Origin: Gracilimonas mengyeensis
Lineage (GTDB): Bacteria; Bacteroidota; Rhodothermia; Balneolales; Balneolaceae
Length of the DNA stretch: 64,000 bases
Assembly: GCF_900182705.1 (NCBI RefSeq)
Contig: NZ_FXTP01000014.1
Span: 1 to 64,000 of the forward strand
Direction: 5' to 3'
The notes beneath the pieces were generated by a model, which did not search any database, was not told the origin of the DNA, and was given only the letters and a program-made list of their open reading frames with translations. A program made the translations under genes and the position numbers. Shown here in pieces: positions 9,408-17,161 of this stretch. Position 1 is the stretch's first letter; the number at the start of each line of letters is the position of its first letter.

Positions 9408-9755
9408 ATGCCACGTTCAACAAACCTTGTGGCTTCCCGTCGCCGTCGCAAGAAGATTATAAATCAAGCGAAAGGTTACTGGGGCAAGCGTAAAAACGTT
9501 TACACGATTTCTAAAAATGCGGTTGAGAAAGGTCTATTGTACCAATACCGCGACCGAAAGAATCGTAAGCGTAATTTCCGTCGTCTATGGATCACCCGCA
9601 TCAATGCGGCAGCAAGATTAAACGATACTACCTATTCGAAGCTCATCCACGGGATGAAGCAGAACAATATGGAGATCAACCGTAAGGTTCTTGCCGATCT
9701 GGCCGTACGAGATGCAGATACGTTTGCTGCTATTGTAAAGGAAGCCACTGCTTAA
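9408..9755 (+). CDS. rplT: 50S ribosomal protein L20
   Basis: The 115-residue product matches bL20 ([40 protein letters not shown]). It binds 23S rRNA early in large-subunit assembly and is commonly the autoregulator of infC-rpmI-rplT. It begins 19 bp after rpmI and is followed by a strong intrinsic terminator, which separates this unit from pheS. Confidence 0.98.
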   Translation: MPRSTNLVASRRRRKKIINQAKGYWGKRKNVYTISKNAVEKGLLYQYRDRKNRKRNFRRLWITRINAAARLNDTTYSKLIHGMKQNNMEINRKVLADLAVRDADTFAAIVKEATA

Positions 9756-9775
9756 CAGCATTGTTTTTATATAAG

Positions 9776-9818
9776 AAACCGGTAGATCTTTTTCATAAGG
9801 TTTACCGGTTTTTTTATT
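9776..9818 (+). terminator. Rho-independent terminator after rplT
   Basis: Nine-base arms AAACCGGTA (9776-9784) and TACCGGTTT (9803-9811) form a hairpin that runs into a T-rich tract. The position 21 bp after the rplT stop fits the end of the infC-rpmI-rplT transcript. Confidence 0.9.
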
Positions 9819-10069
9819 TTAGGGACTTATTAGTTTTTAGTTGATAAGGAAATAGGTAGATATGGGTTTGATACATAATTACTTATTCCCCAGTTATTTT
9901 TGGTTCCAACGCAGAGCGTAGGAACCAGTACACATATATCCTATTCTCCTCGCTCCACACGCTCCGCGTTGGAGTGAAAATATTCAAGTGACGGAGAACG
10001 CTGTACCCAAATCACTTATTTCCTTATTAACTTATTCCCTTATACACCAATCAACACAAAAAGCATCAC
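9819..10069. repeat. Intergenic region with two CAACGC-type palindromes
   Basis: No gene is seen between the rplT terminator and pheS. Two hairpins stand out: 9902-9926 (GGTTCC arms around ACGC/GCGT) and 9953-9974 (CTCCA/TGGAG around ACGC/GCGT). The same core recurs just after pheS, so these look like small REP-like intergenic palindromes. The rest is AT-rich and should include the pheS promoter. Confidence 0.6.
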
Positions 10070-11077
10070 ATGCTTGATGACATAAAAGTTTTAGAACAAG
10101 AAGTTCAGGAATTTGAAGTAAACAACGAAGACCAACTGGAAGCCTTCCGGCTGGAGTTTCTTTCCCGTAATGGTAAAGTGCAGTCTATGTTTAAGAACAT
10201 GGGCAAAGTACCTAAAGAAGATCGTGCCCAGGTTGGAAAAGCCATGAACCAGGTGAAGATGCTGGCTGAATCAAAGTTTGAGGATGCTCAGCAATCTTTG
10301 GCTCAGGATCAAAGCAAGGACCTGAGTGCTAAGGATGATCTCAGTCTTACACCTCCATCCTACCCTCTTGGCTCTTTACATCCGCTTACGCAGACTCTGG
10401 AGGAAATGAAATCTATTTTCTACCGGCTGGGTTTCACGATTGCCGACGGACCGGAAATTGAAGATGACTTTCACAATTTTACGGCTCTCAACTTCCCTCC
10501 TAATCACCCGGCACGGGATGAACAGGATACGTTCTTTATCCGAAAAAATGAGGATCCCGACGTACAGGATTTAGTACTGCGTACCCACACCTCCCCGGTC
10601 CAGATCCGCTTGATGGAAAATACGGAACCACCCATCCGGGCTATCATGCCGGGACGCGTGTACCGTAACGAGGCGGTATCTCCCAAATCGTACTTCCTTT
10701 TCCACCAGGTAGAAGCCTTATATGTGGACGAAAACGTAAGCGTAGCCGATCTCAAAGAAACGCTGGTAACTTTTGCCAAGCTCATGTTTGGCACGGATGT
10801 GAAATACCGTCTCCGTCCCGGTTTCTTCCCATTTACCGAACCCAGTCTGGAAATGGACGTTTGGTGGGGATCAGAGAAAGACGGCAAATGGCTGGAAATT
10901 CTTGGCTCCGGTATGGTGGATCCCAATGTATTTAAGCACTCTGGCGTAGATCCTGAGAAATACACCGGCTTTGCCTGGGGCATGGGCGTAGAGCGCATCG
11001 CCATTCTCCGACATGGAATTGATGACATCCGCACCTTTTACGAGAATGACGTGCGCTTTCTGGAACAGTTTAACTAA
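10070..11077 (+). CDS. pheS: Phenylalanyl-tRNA synthetase alpha subunit
   Basis: The 335-residue product has the N-terminal coiled-coil tRNA-binding region and the class II core: LHPLTQTLEEMKSIFYRLGF, motif 2 around RAIMPGRVYRNEAVSPKSYF, FFPFTEPSLEMDVWW and motif 3 GFAWGMGVERIAILRHGIDD. It forms the alpha2-beta2 enzyme with PheT. pheT does not follow directly; a toxin-antitoxin pair lies between. Confidence 0.98.
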   Translation: MLDDIKVLEQEVQEFEVNNEDQLEAFRLEFLSRNGKVQSMFKNMGKVPKEDRAQVGKAMNQVKMLAESKFEDAQQSLAQDQSKDLSAKDDLSLTPPSYPLGSLHPLTQTLEEMKSIFYRLGFTIADGPEIEDDFHNFTALNFPPNHPARDEQDTFFIRKNEDPDVQDLVLRTHTSPVQIRLMENTEPPIRAIMPGRVYRNEAVSPKSYFLFHQVEALYVDENVSVADLKETLVTFAKLMFGTDVKYRLRPGFFPFTEPSLEMDVWWGSEKDGKWLEILGSGMVDPNVFKHSGVDPEKYTGFAWGMGVERIAILRHGIDDIRTFYENDVRFLEQFN

Positions 11078-11079
11078 AG

Positions 11080-11105
11080 CGTTCCAACGCAGTGCGTGTG
11101 GAACG
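11080..11105. repeat. Palindrome downstream of pheS
   Basis: CGTTCC (11080-11085) pairs with GGAACG (11100-11105), with inner ACGCA/TGCGT pairing. It starts two bases after the pheS stop and has the core of the hairpins upstream of pheS. There is no T-run, so it is probably a REP-like element and not a terminator. Confidence 0.65.
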
Positions 11106-11164
11106 AGAAACTGCTTTACCTAATGAACAGTTTAATTGATCTCAGATTGCTTTATCTTCTTTAA

Positions 11165-11485
11165 ATGGCTGTCAAAACCCTGCATACTAAAGATGAAATC
11201 CTGAAGCTTCTGGAAGAAAACCGGGAGCAGATTAAGGAGTTTGGTGTGTCTAAATTGGGGCTGTTTGGTTCGTATGCCAAGAATGAGCAGACTGAGGAAA
11301 GCGACATGGATTTTCTTGTACTCTTTGATGAAGGACAAAAAAACTATGATAATCTATTTCATACGGCAGAATATCTTGAATCCCTTTTTGGGTGTGAGGT
11401 AGATGTATTGACCGATAAATCCATATCCTCCTGGCTCAAGCCTTATATTGATGAACATATTGTCTATGTCGAATTTAACGATTGA
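11165..11485 (+). CDS. mntA: MntA-type nucleotidyltransferase antitoxin
   Basis: A 106-residue minimal nucleotidyltransferase with the signature GLFGSYAKNEQTEESDMDFLV (residues about 33-53): GSYA followed by the catalytic D-x-D metal-binding pair in SDMDFLV. In characterised type VII systems MntA transfers AMP to a tyrosine of HepT and so silences it. The downstream hepT-like gene overlaps its 3' end by 20 bp, the usual translationally coupled arrangement. The pair sits between pheS and pheT. Confidence 0.88.
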   Translation: MAVKTLHTKDEILKLLEENREQIKEFGVSKLGLFGSYAKNEQTEESDMDFLVLFDEGQKNYDNLFHTAEYLESLFGCEVDVLTDKSISSWLKPYIDEHIVYVEFND

Positions 11486-11816
11486 TTTCTTACGACATAT
11501 TCTTAGTGAAATTGAGTTTTTATTGAATGAAACTTCAGGACTTAATTACAATAACTTTGTAAAGGATGAAGTCCGGAAAAGAGCCTACATTCGTTCTCTT
11601 GAAATCATTGGTGAAGCTGTTAAAAATTTACCCAAAGAACTTTTGAGAGAGTATCCTGATATCAATCTAAAAGGAGCAGCAAGAATAAGAGATCGGCTCA
11701 TTCATGGATATTTTGACATCGACTATGCTATTGTTTGGGATGTTATCCAAAAAGACATTCCGAAGCTCCAACAACAAATAAATTTTCTAATTGAAGATCT
11801 TCAGAAACATAAATGA
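11466..11816 (+). CDS. hepT: HepT-like HEPN ribonuclease toxin
   Basis: From ATG at 11466 the product is 116 residues of all-helical HEPN type. An upstream in-frame ATG at 11448 would add six residues but lies deeper in mntA. The active-site motif R-x4-H-x-Y is complete in RDRLIHGYF; Arg and His are the RNase residues, and the Tyr is the residue AMPylated by MntA in known systems. IGEAVKNLPKELL is also typical. The stop overlaps the pheT start (ATGA), so pheT translation may be coupled to it. Confidence 0.88.
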   Translation: MSNLTIDFLRHILSEIEFLLNETSGLNYNNFVKDEVRKRAYIRSLEIIGEAVKNLPKELLREYPDINLKGAARIRDRLIHGYFDIDYAIVWDVIQKDIPKLQQQINFLIEDLQKHK

Positions 11817-14221
11817 AAGTATCCTACAACTGGCTTAATGAATTTATTGACCTTCCGCTTTCGCCGGAAGAAACCGCAGAAAAACTAACGCTCATCGGCC
11901 TTGAGGTTGAAGAGATTGAAGAACATGGCAGTACGCTGGATGGCGTGATTGTGGGTGAAGTGCTGGAAGTGCGCGAACACCCCAATGCTGACCGGCTTCA
12001 GGTTTGTGATGTTAACCTCGGTGATTCCAAAACACAGATTGTTTGTGGCGCTAAAAATGTAGCGGCCGGACAAAAAGTGCCTGTAGCCACCGTGGGCTCT
12101 ACCCTCCCTGTAAAGCTTGATGATGGAAACTATCTTAAGATCAAAAAAGCAAAATTGCGCGGGGAAGTTTCTGAAGGGATGATTTGTGCGGAGGATGAGC
12201 TTGGACTCGGACATGATCACTCCGGAATTATGGTGCTTGATGGAGACCTGGAAGTAGGCGTTCCCATTTCAGAAGTGTTCGACCTTTACCAGGATACCAT
12301 CATCGACATTGCCATCACCCCAAACCGCCCGGATGCTACCTGCCACCTTGGAGTAGCCCGTGATTTGGCTGCAGCTCTAAACCTGGAGCTGAAAAAGCCA
12401 GAGGTTTCTGAAGGTACTGCCGTACAGGAATCCGATGACATCACCATAAAAATTGAAAATGCTGAAAAATGTCATCGCTATGTTGGTAAGATGGTGAAAG
12501 GCGTAGAGATCAAAGAATCCCCCAGTTGGCTGAGAAATAAGCTGGAAGCCATCGGTGTACGTCCCGTCAACAATGTAGTGGATGTGACCAATTACGTAAT
12601 GTTTGAATTAGGTCAGCCCCTGCATGCTTTTGATTACACTACCATCCGTGGCAAAGAAATTGTAGTGAAAGATTACGACAAAGAGATTGAATTTGAGACG
12701 CTGGATCATGTGAAGCGCAAATGTTCGCCAGGCACCTTGTTTATTTGCGATGGCGAAGGCCCTGTGGCTATTGCCGGTGTGATGGGCGGCGTGGATTCTG
12801 AGGTAAGTGATGACACCACCGATATCCTCATTGAAAGTGCGTATTTCGATCCTGGTTCTATCCGAAAAACAGCTAAAGAACAAACCTTGCAAACCGATGC
12901 TTCCTATCGTTTTGAGCGCGGTATAGATCCCAATGTGCAAGCTATTGCTGCTGAACGTGCAGCCCAGTTAATCGCCGAAGTAGCGGGTGGAGAAGTTGCC
13001 AAAGAAACCATCGATGTACATCCTACTAAAACTGAAACCCACGAGCTTACGCTTCGCAAAAGTTATGTAAACCGTTTGCTGGGAACCGATTTTGACACAC
13101 AAACCATCAGCAACATCCTGGATGGACTGGAACTGGTTGAAGTTGCTAAAGACGACGATACCATCACCTACGAAATACCCACTTTCCGTCCCGACCTGGA
13201 GCGTGAAGTAGATCTCATTGAGGAAGTAGGTCGCTTGTTCGATTACAATAAAATTCCTTCTCCGGGACATGGTATTTTTGTTTCATCAGAGCCGATTAAC
13301 GATTGGGAAAAACTGAATCAAAAAATCCGGGAAACCGCCCTGCAGTTGGGTTTGCGTGAAATCTATTCGAACTCTTTGATTGCGGAGAAAGATGCGGCCC
13401 TGTACGGTGATCTTGATGACATGATTGACGCCCTGAATCCTCTGAATAAAGACAACAGCACGCTGCGACCTTCCCTGTTGCATGGATTTATGAAAGCAGC
13501 CTCTTATAACTTTAACCGACGCACAGAAGGAGTTCGCTTTTTTGAGCTTGGACACGTATTCAACAAATCCGAAGAAGGCACCTACTACCCCGGCATCGGT
13601 GAAGAAGTGCATGTACTGTTAGGCGTAGCCGGACTGAAACAAGGGGATCATTGGTCGCACGAAGCCGAGTCTTACTCTGCTTTTGACTTGAAGGCGCTGC
13701 TTCACGCATTCCTAAAAAAACTGAATCTTCTGGAGCATGTATCCTCCAAAACTACCGAAGATAATGTACTTGAATACTTTTGGGGTGATAAGAAAATTGG
13801 CCGTCTGTTTACTCCTTCCGAGGACTTAAAACAAGCCTACGACTTTGAACAGGATGCATTTGTGGCAGAACTTTCGGTGAGTCAGATTGCCGAAGCCCTG
13901 AGTGTGATTCCAGAAAACACCTTCAAGGCCGTTCCCAAGTTTCCCTCTTTTGAATTCGACTTTGCCGTGGTGATTCCCCAAACAGTGACGGCCGGAGAGC
14001 TGATGAAAGCCATCCGTGAGAAGGCAGGATCTCAGCTGGAACACATTGATATTTTTGATGTTTTCGAAGGCGAATCTCTCGGCAAAGGGAACAAGAGTCT
14101 GGCCTTCAGGTTAAACTTCATTGATCCCAACAAAACCTTGAATATCAAAGAAGTAGAACCTATTATTCAGAGAATTGTTAAATACCTCGAAAACGAGTTC
14201 TCAGCAAAACTTAGATCATAG
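11813..14221 (+). CDS. pheT: Phenylalanyl-tRNA synthetase beta subunit
   Basis: The 802-residue product has the domains in the usual order: N-terminal tRNA-binding OB fold (VGEVLEVREHPNADRLQVCD), B3/B4 editing domain (IAITPNRPDATCHLGVARDL; GVMGGVDSEVSDDTTDILIE), B5 domain, catalytic-like core, and a C-terminal ferredoxin-like anticodon-binding domain (FPSFEFDFAVVIPQTVTAGE). It pairs with PheS. Its start overlaps hepT by four bases, which makes its expression dependent on transcription through the toxin-antitoxin pair unless an internal promoter exists. Confidence 0.98.
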   Translation: MKVSYNWLNEFIDLPLSPEETAEKLTLIGLEVEEIEEHGSTLDGVIVGEVLEVREHPNADRLQVCDVNLGDSKTQIVCGAKNVAAGQKVPVATVGSTLPVKLDDGNYLKIKKAKLRGEVSEGMICAEDELGLGHDHSGIMVLDGDLEVGVPISEVFDLYQDTIIDIAITPNRPDATCHLGVARDLAAALNLELKKPEVSEGTAVQESDDITIKIENAEKCHRYVGKMVKGVEIKESPSWLRNKLEAIGVRPVNNVVDVTNYVMFELGQPLHAFDYTTIRGKEIVVKDYDKEIEFETLDHVKRKCSPGTLFICDGEGPVAIAGVMGGVDSEVSDDTTDILIESAYFDPGSIRKTAKEQTLQTDASYRFERGIDPNVQAIAAERAAQLIAEVAGGEVAKETIDVHPTKTETHELTLRKSYVNRLLGTDFDTQTISNILDGLELVEVAKDDDTITYEIPTFRPDLEREVDLIEEVGRLFDYNKIPSPGHGIFVSSEPINDWEKLNQKIRETALQLGLREIYSNSLIAEKDAALYGDLDDMIDALNPLNKDNSTLRPSLLHGFMKAASYNFNRRTEGVRFFELGHVFNKSEEGTYYPGIGEEVHVLLGVAGLKQGDHWSHEAESYSAFDLKALLHAFLKKLNLLEHVSSKTTEDNVLEYFWGDKKIGRLFTPSEDLKQAYDFEQDAFVAELSVSQIAEALSVIPENTFKAVPKFPSFEFDFAVVIPQTVTAGELMKAIREKAGSQLEHIDIFDVFEGESLGKGNKSLAFRLNFIDPNKTLNIKEVEPIIQRIVKYLENEFSAKLRS

Positions 14222-14232
14222 CTTCTGCGCTC

Positions 14233-14487
14233 ATGAATAAACTCACTCAAGAAACAGACCGGTTCCGACATCTGCTGGATGAAGTGGGTTCTGAGGTGGA
14301 AACCCTCAAGCAGGAGATTAAAGAACTGAAACGTGACAACGCAAAGCTCAAGGCCAAACTGGAAGAAGAGCATGAAAAACAGACCGATATATTTTCGGCC
14401 ATCACCGAGTCGGAACGCCTTGCCCTGCGACAGCATATTCAGGACTTGATTTCAAAAATCGATCATCATTTAGGCAGCCATTCATGA
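14233..14487 (+). CDS. Small coiled-coil protein upstream of zapA
   Basis: An 84-residue, highly charged heptad-repeat protein (VETLKQEIKELKRDNAKLKA and onward) with no membrane segment. Its stop overlaps the zapA start (ATGA at 14484), so the two are coupled. Small coiled-coil genes before zapA are common in this phylum, and the product resembles ZapB in size and character. A ZapB-like role in Z-ring organisation is inference. Confidence 0.75.
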   Translation: MNKLTQETDRFRHLLDEVGSEVETLKQEIKELKRDNAKLKAKLEEEHEKQTDIFSAITESERLALRQHIQDLISKIDHHLGSHS

Positions 14488-14780
14488 AATCGATAAAAGT
14501 TACCATCCTTGGCCGTCAATACCCTCTCAAAGTGGAAGATCACGAAGAAGAGGCTATGGTTCGAATTTGCAATTTTGTAGACGATCGGTTTAAAACATAC
14601 CGGCAGCAATTGGCCAAACAGCCCGAATCTACGGTAATGGTGCTGGCTGCCCTCAGCATTGCTGAAGAACTTTTCGAAGCCCGTAAAGCCAACAGTGAGA
14701 TGGAAAGCAGTGAAGAAGTACTCATGGAACGGGTGAACAAGAGTTTGGAGCGTTTACTTTCCGATATCAGAGAATCATAG
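14484..14780 (+). CDS. zapA: Cell division protein ZapA
   Basis: A 98-residue product with the ZapA fold: KVTILGRQYPLKVEDHEEEA at the N-terminus and a long C-terminal helix (VMVLAALSIAEELFEARKAN). ZapA tetramers bind and bundle FtsZ at the septum. It is co-transcribed with the coiled-coil gene and the phosphoesterase gene downstream. Confidence 0.9.
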   Translation: MKSIKVTILGRQYPLKVEDHEEEAMVRICNFVDDRFKTYRQQLAKQPESTVMVLAALSIAEELFEARKANSEMESSEEVLMERVNKSLERLLSDIRES

Positions 14781-14803
14781 CAATCCCAATAGCATCATCA
14801 TTC

Positions 14804-14819
14804 AGAGGAGTTTATTTTG
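14804..14819 (+). promoter_or_regulatory. Shine-Dalgarno and TTG start of the YmdB-like gene
   Basis: AGAGGAG at 14804-14810 lies six bases before TTG at 14817. The protein from this TTG begins AESISIFFVGDIVGD, placing the first metal-binding Asp at the normal distance from the N-terminus; no earlier start is available near it. Confidence 0.8.
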
Positions 14820-15629
14820 GCTGAATCCATCAGCATTTTTTTTGTGGGAGATATTGTCGGCGATCCCGGCATCGAAATGGCTAACACCTTTCTTCCCAGT
14901 CTTATTAAAAAGTATAACGCCGATTTTGTAATCGCCAACGCCGAAAATTCCCATGAAGGCTTTGGCACCAACCGCCATATCATTAAAAACCTGCTGGATC
15001 TGGGTGTACATGTAGTCACCGGTGGCGATCATTCTTTCGACAAATGGAAAGTATTTGATTATATGCGGGAGCATGATCACATTTTGCGCCCGTTGAATTA
15101 TCCCAAAGGTAATGCAGGACTCGGCTTTAGCATCTTCCCTGTTCCCGGAAAAGAAGAATACAAAGTAGGTGTGTTAAACCTGCAGGGACGTACTTTTATG
15201 CGAGCCATTGATGATCCGTTTAGCACCGCCGAATGGGCACTGGAAAAGATCCGCGAAGAAACGAACCTCATTTTTATTGACTTCCACGCCGAAGCTACTG
15301 CCGAAAAAGTATCCATGGGCTGGCATGTAGATGGGAAAGCTTCGGTAATAGTTGGAACTCATACGCACGTACAAACCAACGACGCCCGCATCTTGCCCCA
15401 AGGCACAGGCTATCTCACCGATGCCGGTATGACGGGCTCCTTCAACTCCTGCATTGGGATGGATAAGAAAGTGGCTCTCAAACGTTTTCAAACCGGTGTA
15501 CACCAAAAATACCAGGCTGCTAAAGGCGATAACCATCTAAATGGGGCTTTTGCCAAAGTAGATCCTGAAACCGGCAAATGCGTGCACATTGAACCCGTTT
15601 CATACCCTGGGTTAGAAAACAGCAAATAG
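14817..15629 (+). CDS. ymdB: YmdB/TIGR00282-family metallophosphoesterase
   Basis: The 270-residue product carries the ordered metal-binding motifs of the YmdB family: GDIVGDPG (residues 11-18), ANAENSHEGFG, GGDHSFDKW, IDFHAEATAEK and GTHTHVQTND. Members hydrolyse 2',3'-cyclic nucleotides and affect biofilm and RNA turnover in Bacillus. The third motif normally reads GNH; here Asp replaces that Asn, a conservative change at a metal ligand. The rny gene that often lies next to ymdB is absent from the 36-bp gap after zapA. Confidence 0.9.
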   Translation: MAESISIFFVGDIVGDPGIEMANTFLPSLIKKYNADFVIANAENSHEGFGTNRHIIKNLLDLGVHVVTGGDHSFDKWKVFDYMREHDHILRPLNYPKGNAGLGFSIFPVPGKEEYKVGVLNLQGRTFMRAIDDPFSTAEWALEKIREETNLIFIDFHAEATAEKVSMGWHVDGKASVIVGTHTHVQTNDARILPQGTGYLTDAGMTGSFNSCIGMDKKVALKRFQTGVHQKYQAAKGDNHLNGAFAKVDPETGKCVHIEPVSYPGLENSK

Positions 15630-15707
15630 GTAAGTACACATCACTGATTGCTAATTCTATTTATTTCGTACTTTCATTTTTTATTATATACCGACAGCTA
15701 TTAATAA

Positions 15708-16397
15708 ATGAGCGAAGCAAAAACCGTTATTGAAGCCAAAGACCTCTACAAAAGTTTTGAGGGAAGTTCCGACAAGCCCAGGCTGGAAGTTTTAAAGGGA
15801 ATGAATTTTACGTTGCCGGAAGCCAAAATCACTTCGGTCATTGGCTCCAGCGGCAGCGGTAAAAGTACTTTGTTGCACATTTTGGGAGGATTGGATCATG
15901 CTGATAAAGGACAGATTTTATGGGACGAGCGGGACATCACCCAATACAAACCCGATGACCTCGCTCAGCTCAGAAATTCCTACATTGGCTTCGTCTTCCA
16001 GTTTCATCACCTGCTACCAGAATTTACTGCTTTGGAGAATGTAGCCATGCCCGCTCTTATTGCCGGTAAAGATGCCAAACAGGCTTATGACCGGGCCCAC
16101 ACCCTCCTGGCCCGTTTTGGCGTTGAAGACCGTCAGGATCATCGTCCCGCACAACTATCCGGCGGCGAACAGCAGCGGGTATCTATGGCAAGAGCTCTCA
16201 TGAATAATCCACGGGTAATCCTGGCTGATGAACCCACCGGCAATCTGGATGATACCAATACCAACATCATTCTGGATCTTTTATTTGAATTGCGCGATAC
16301 CGAAGGCATTTCCGTTTTGCTGATTACGCATGAAAAGGATATTGCATATCGCTCCGATCATGTACTGGAACTTAAAAACGGTGTACTTACCTCGTAA
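15708..16397 (+). CDS. lolD: ABC transporter ATP-binding protein, LolD type
   Basis: A 229-residue ATPase with Walker [11 protein letters not shown]-loop [20 protein letters not shown], signature [15 protein letters not shown], Walker [13 protein letters not shown] and the switch His in LLITHEKD. The [16 protein letters not shown] segment is typical of LolD, the motor that releases lipoproteins from the inner membrane toward LolA. The permease partner is not adjacent. MacB-type ATPases are close relatives, so the LolD call is likely but not certain. Confidence 0.82.
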   Translation: MSEAKTVIEAKDLYKSFEGSSDKPRLEVLKGMNFTLPEAKITSVIGSSGSGKSTLLHILGGLDHADKGQILWDERDITQYKPDDLAQLRNSYIGFVFQFHHLLPEFTALENVAMPALIAGKDAKQAYDRAHTLLARFGVEDRQDHRPAQLSGGEQQRVSMARALMNNPRVILADEPTGNLDDTNTNIILDLLFELRDTEGISVLLITHEKDIAYRSDHVLELKNGVLTS

Positions 16398-17161
16398 TTT
16401 TTTTCGAAAAATATTGCAAAATATTCACTTACGAATATAGATTAATAGCCTGAATTTTCACCTTAGAGGTGTAGTACTTTTGCATGATTCAGGCAACAGC
16501 TATTCTTACACCTTACAGTTACCCCCCTTATCCAGAGTACTGTGCAAATTTTCCCACTCTCAAACCGCTCTAAAAGTGTCATAAAAACACTTTAAATGCA
16601 TTATCATAGAAATAGAGGTGGAAATTATTACCTGCAAAATTTGCATTTAAAAGCAATTAATTGCATAATATGTGCAAATAATTTGCATTAGCATTATTGG
16701 TTACCATTTTCCAAAAGAGTTTTGACAGGTATACATTTTGGAATGGTCTAACAGGGATTCTCTAATTTAGATTTTCGGAAACAATGGAAGCGATAGTGTA
16801 ACTATCAAAGCTGCAAATCCACATATTTAAGATTGATGGAGTCGATTTTTATGTGTGGTTTTTGAATTGCCTAACTCTAAATGAATTCGGCAGCATAGAA
16901 TCCAACAAGATTCACACAATTAAAAACCTAATTAATCGGGGGGCACATGAATGCGGAATAAGGCCCAAACCCGCTACATAACGGGACAAACTGGATCACT
17001 AACGAAGGCAAGGTATATACCCCTCTCTGCATTGCCATTTAATACCAAAATGCTTTGGTGTTTTAATTACACATCAAGCTGATATGTAGGTATTTCAAAT
17101 CCTTTTAATTGCAAAACAACACTAACCAACTAACTATAATACCAATCAAACTGTATATGTT
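16398..17161 (+). promoter_or_regulatory. Long upstream region of the SusCD operon with TGCA-type palindromes
   Basis: A 764-bp AT-rich gap without a gene. Near its left end TTGCAAAATATTCAC (16414-16428) matches 11 of 15 positions of the operator-like sequence found before the GH16 and GH3-side operons. At 16633-16645 and 16673-16687 lie perfect palindromes TGCAAAATTTGCA and TGCAAATAATTTGCA, with ATTGCATAATATGTGCA between them. TACTTTTG at 16475-16482 fits the Bacteroidota -7 box. I infer repressor or activator control of susC; the transcript start is unknown. Confidence 0.6.
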
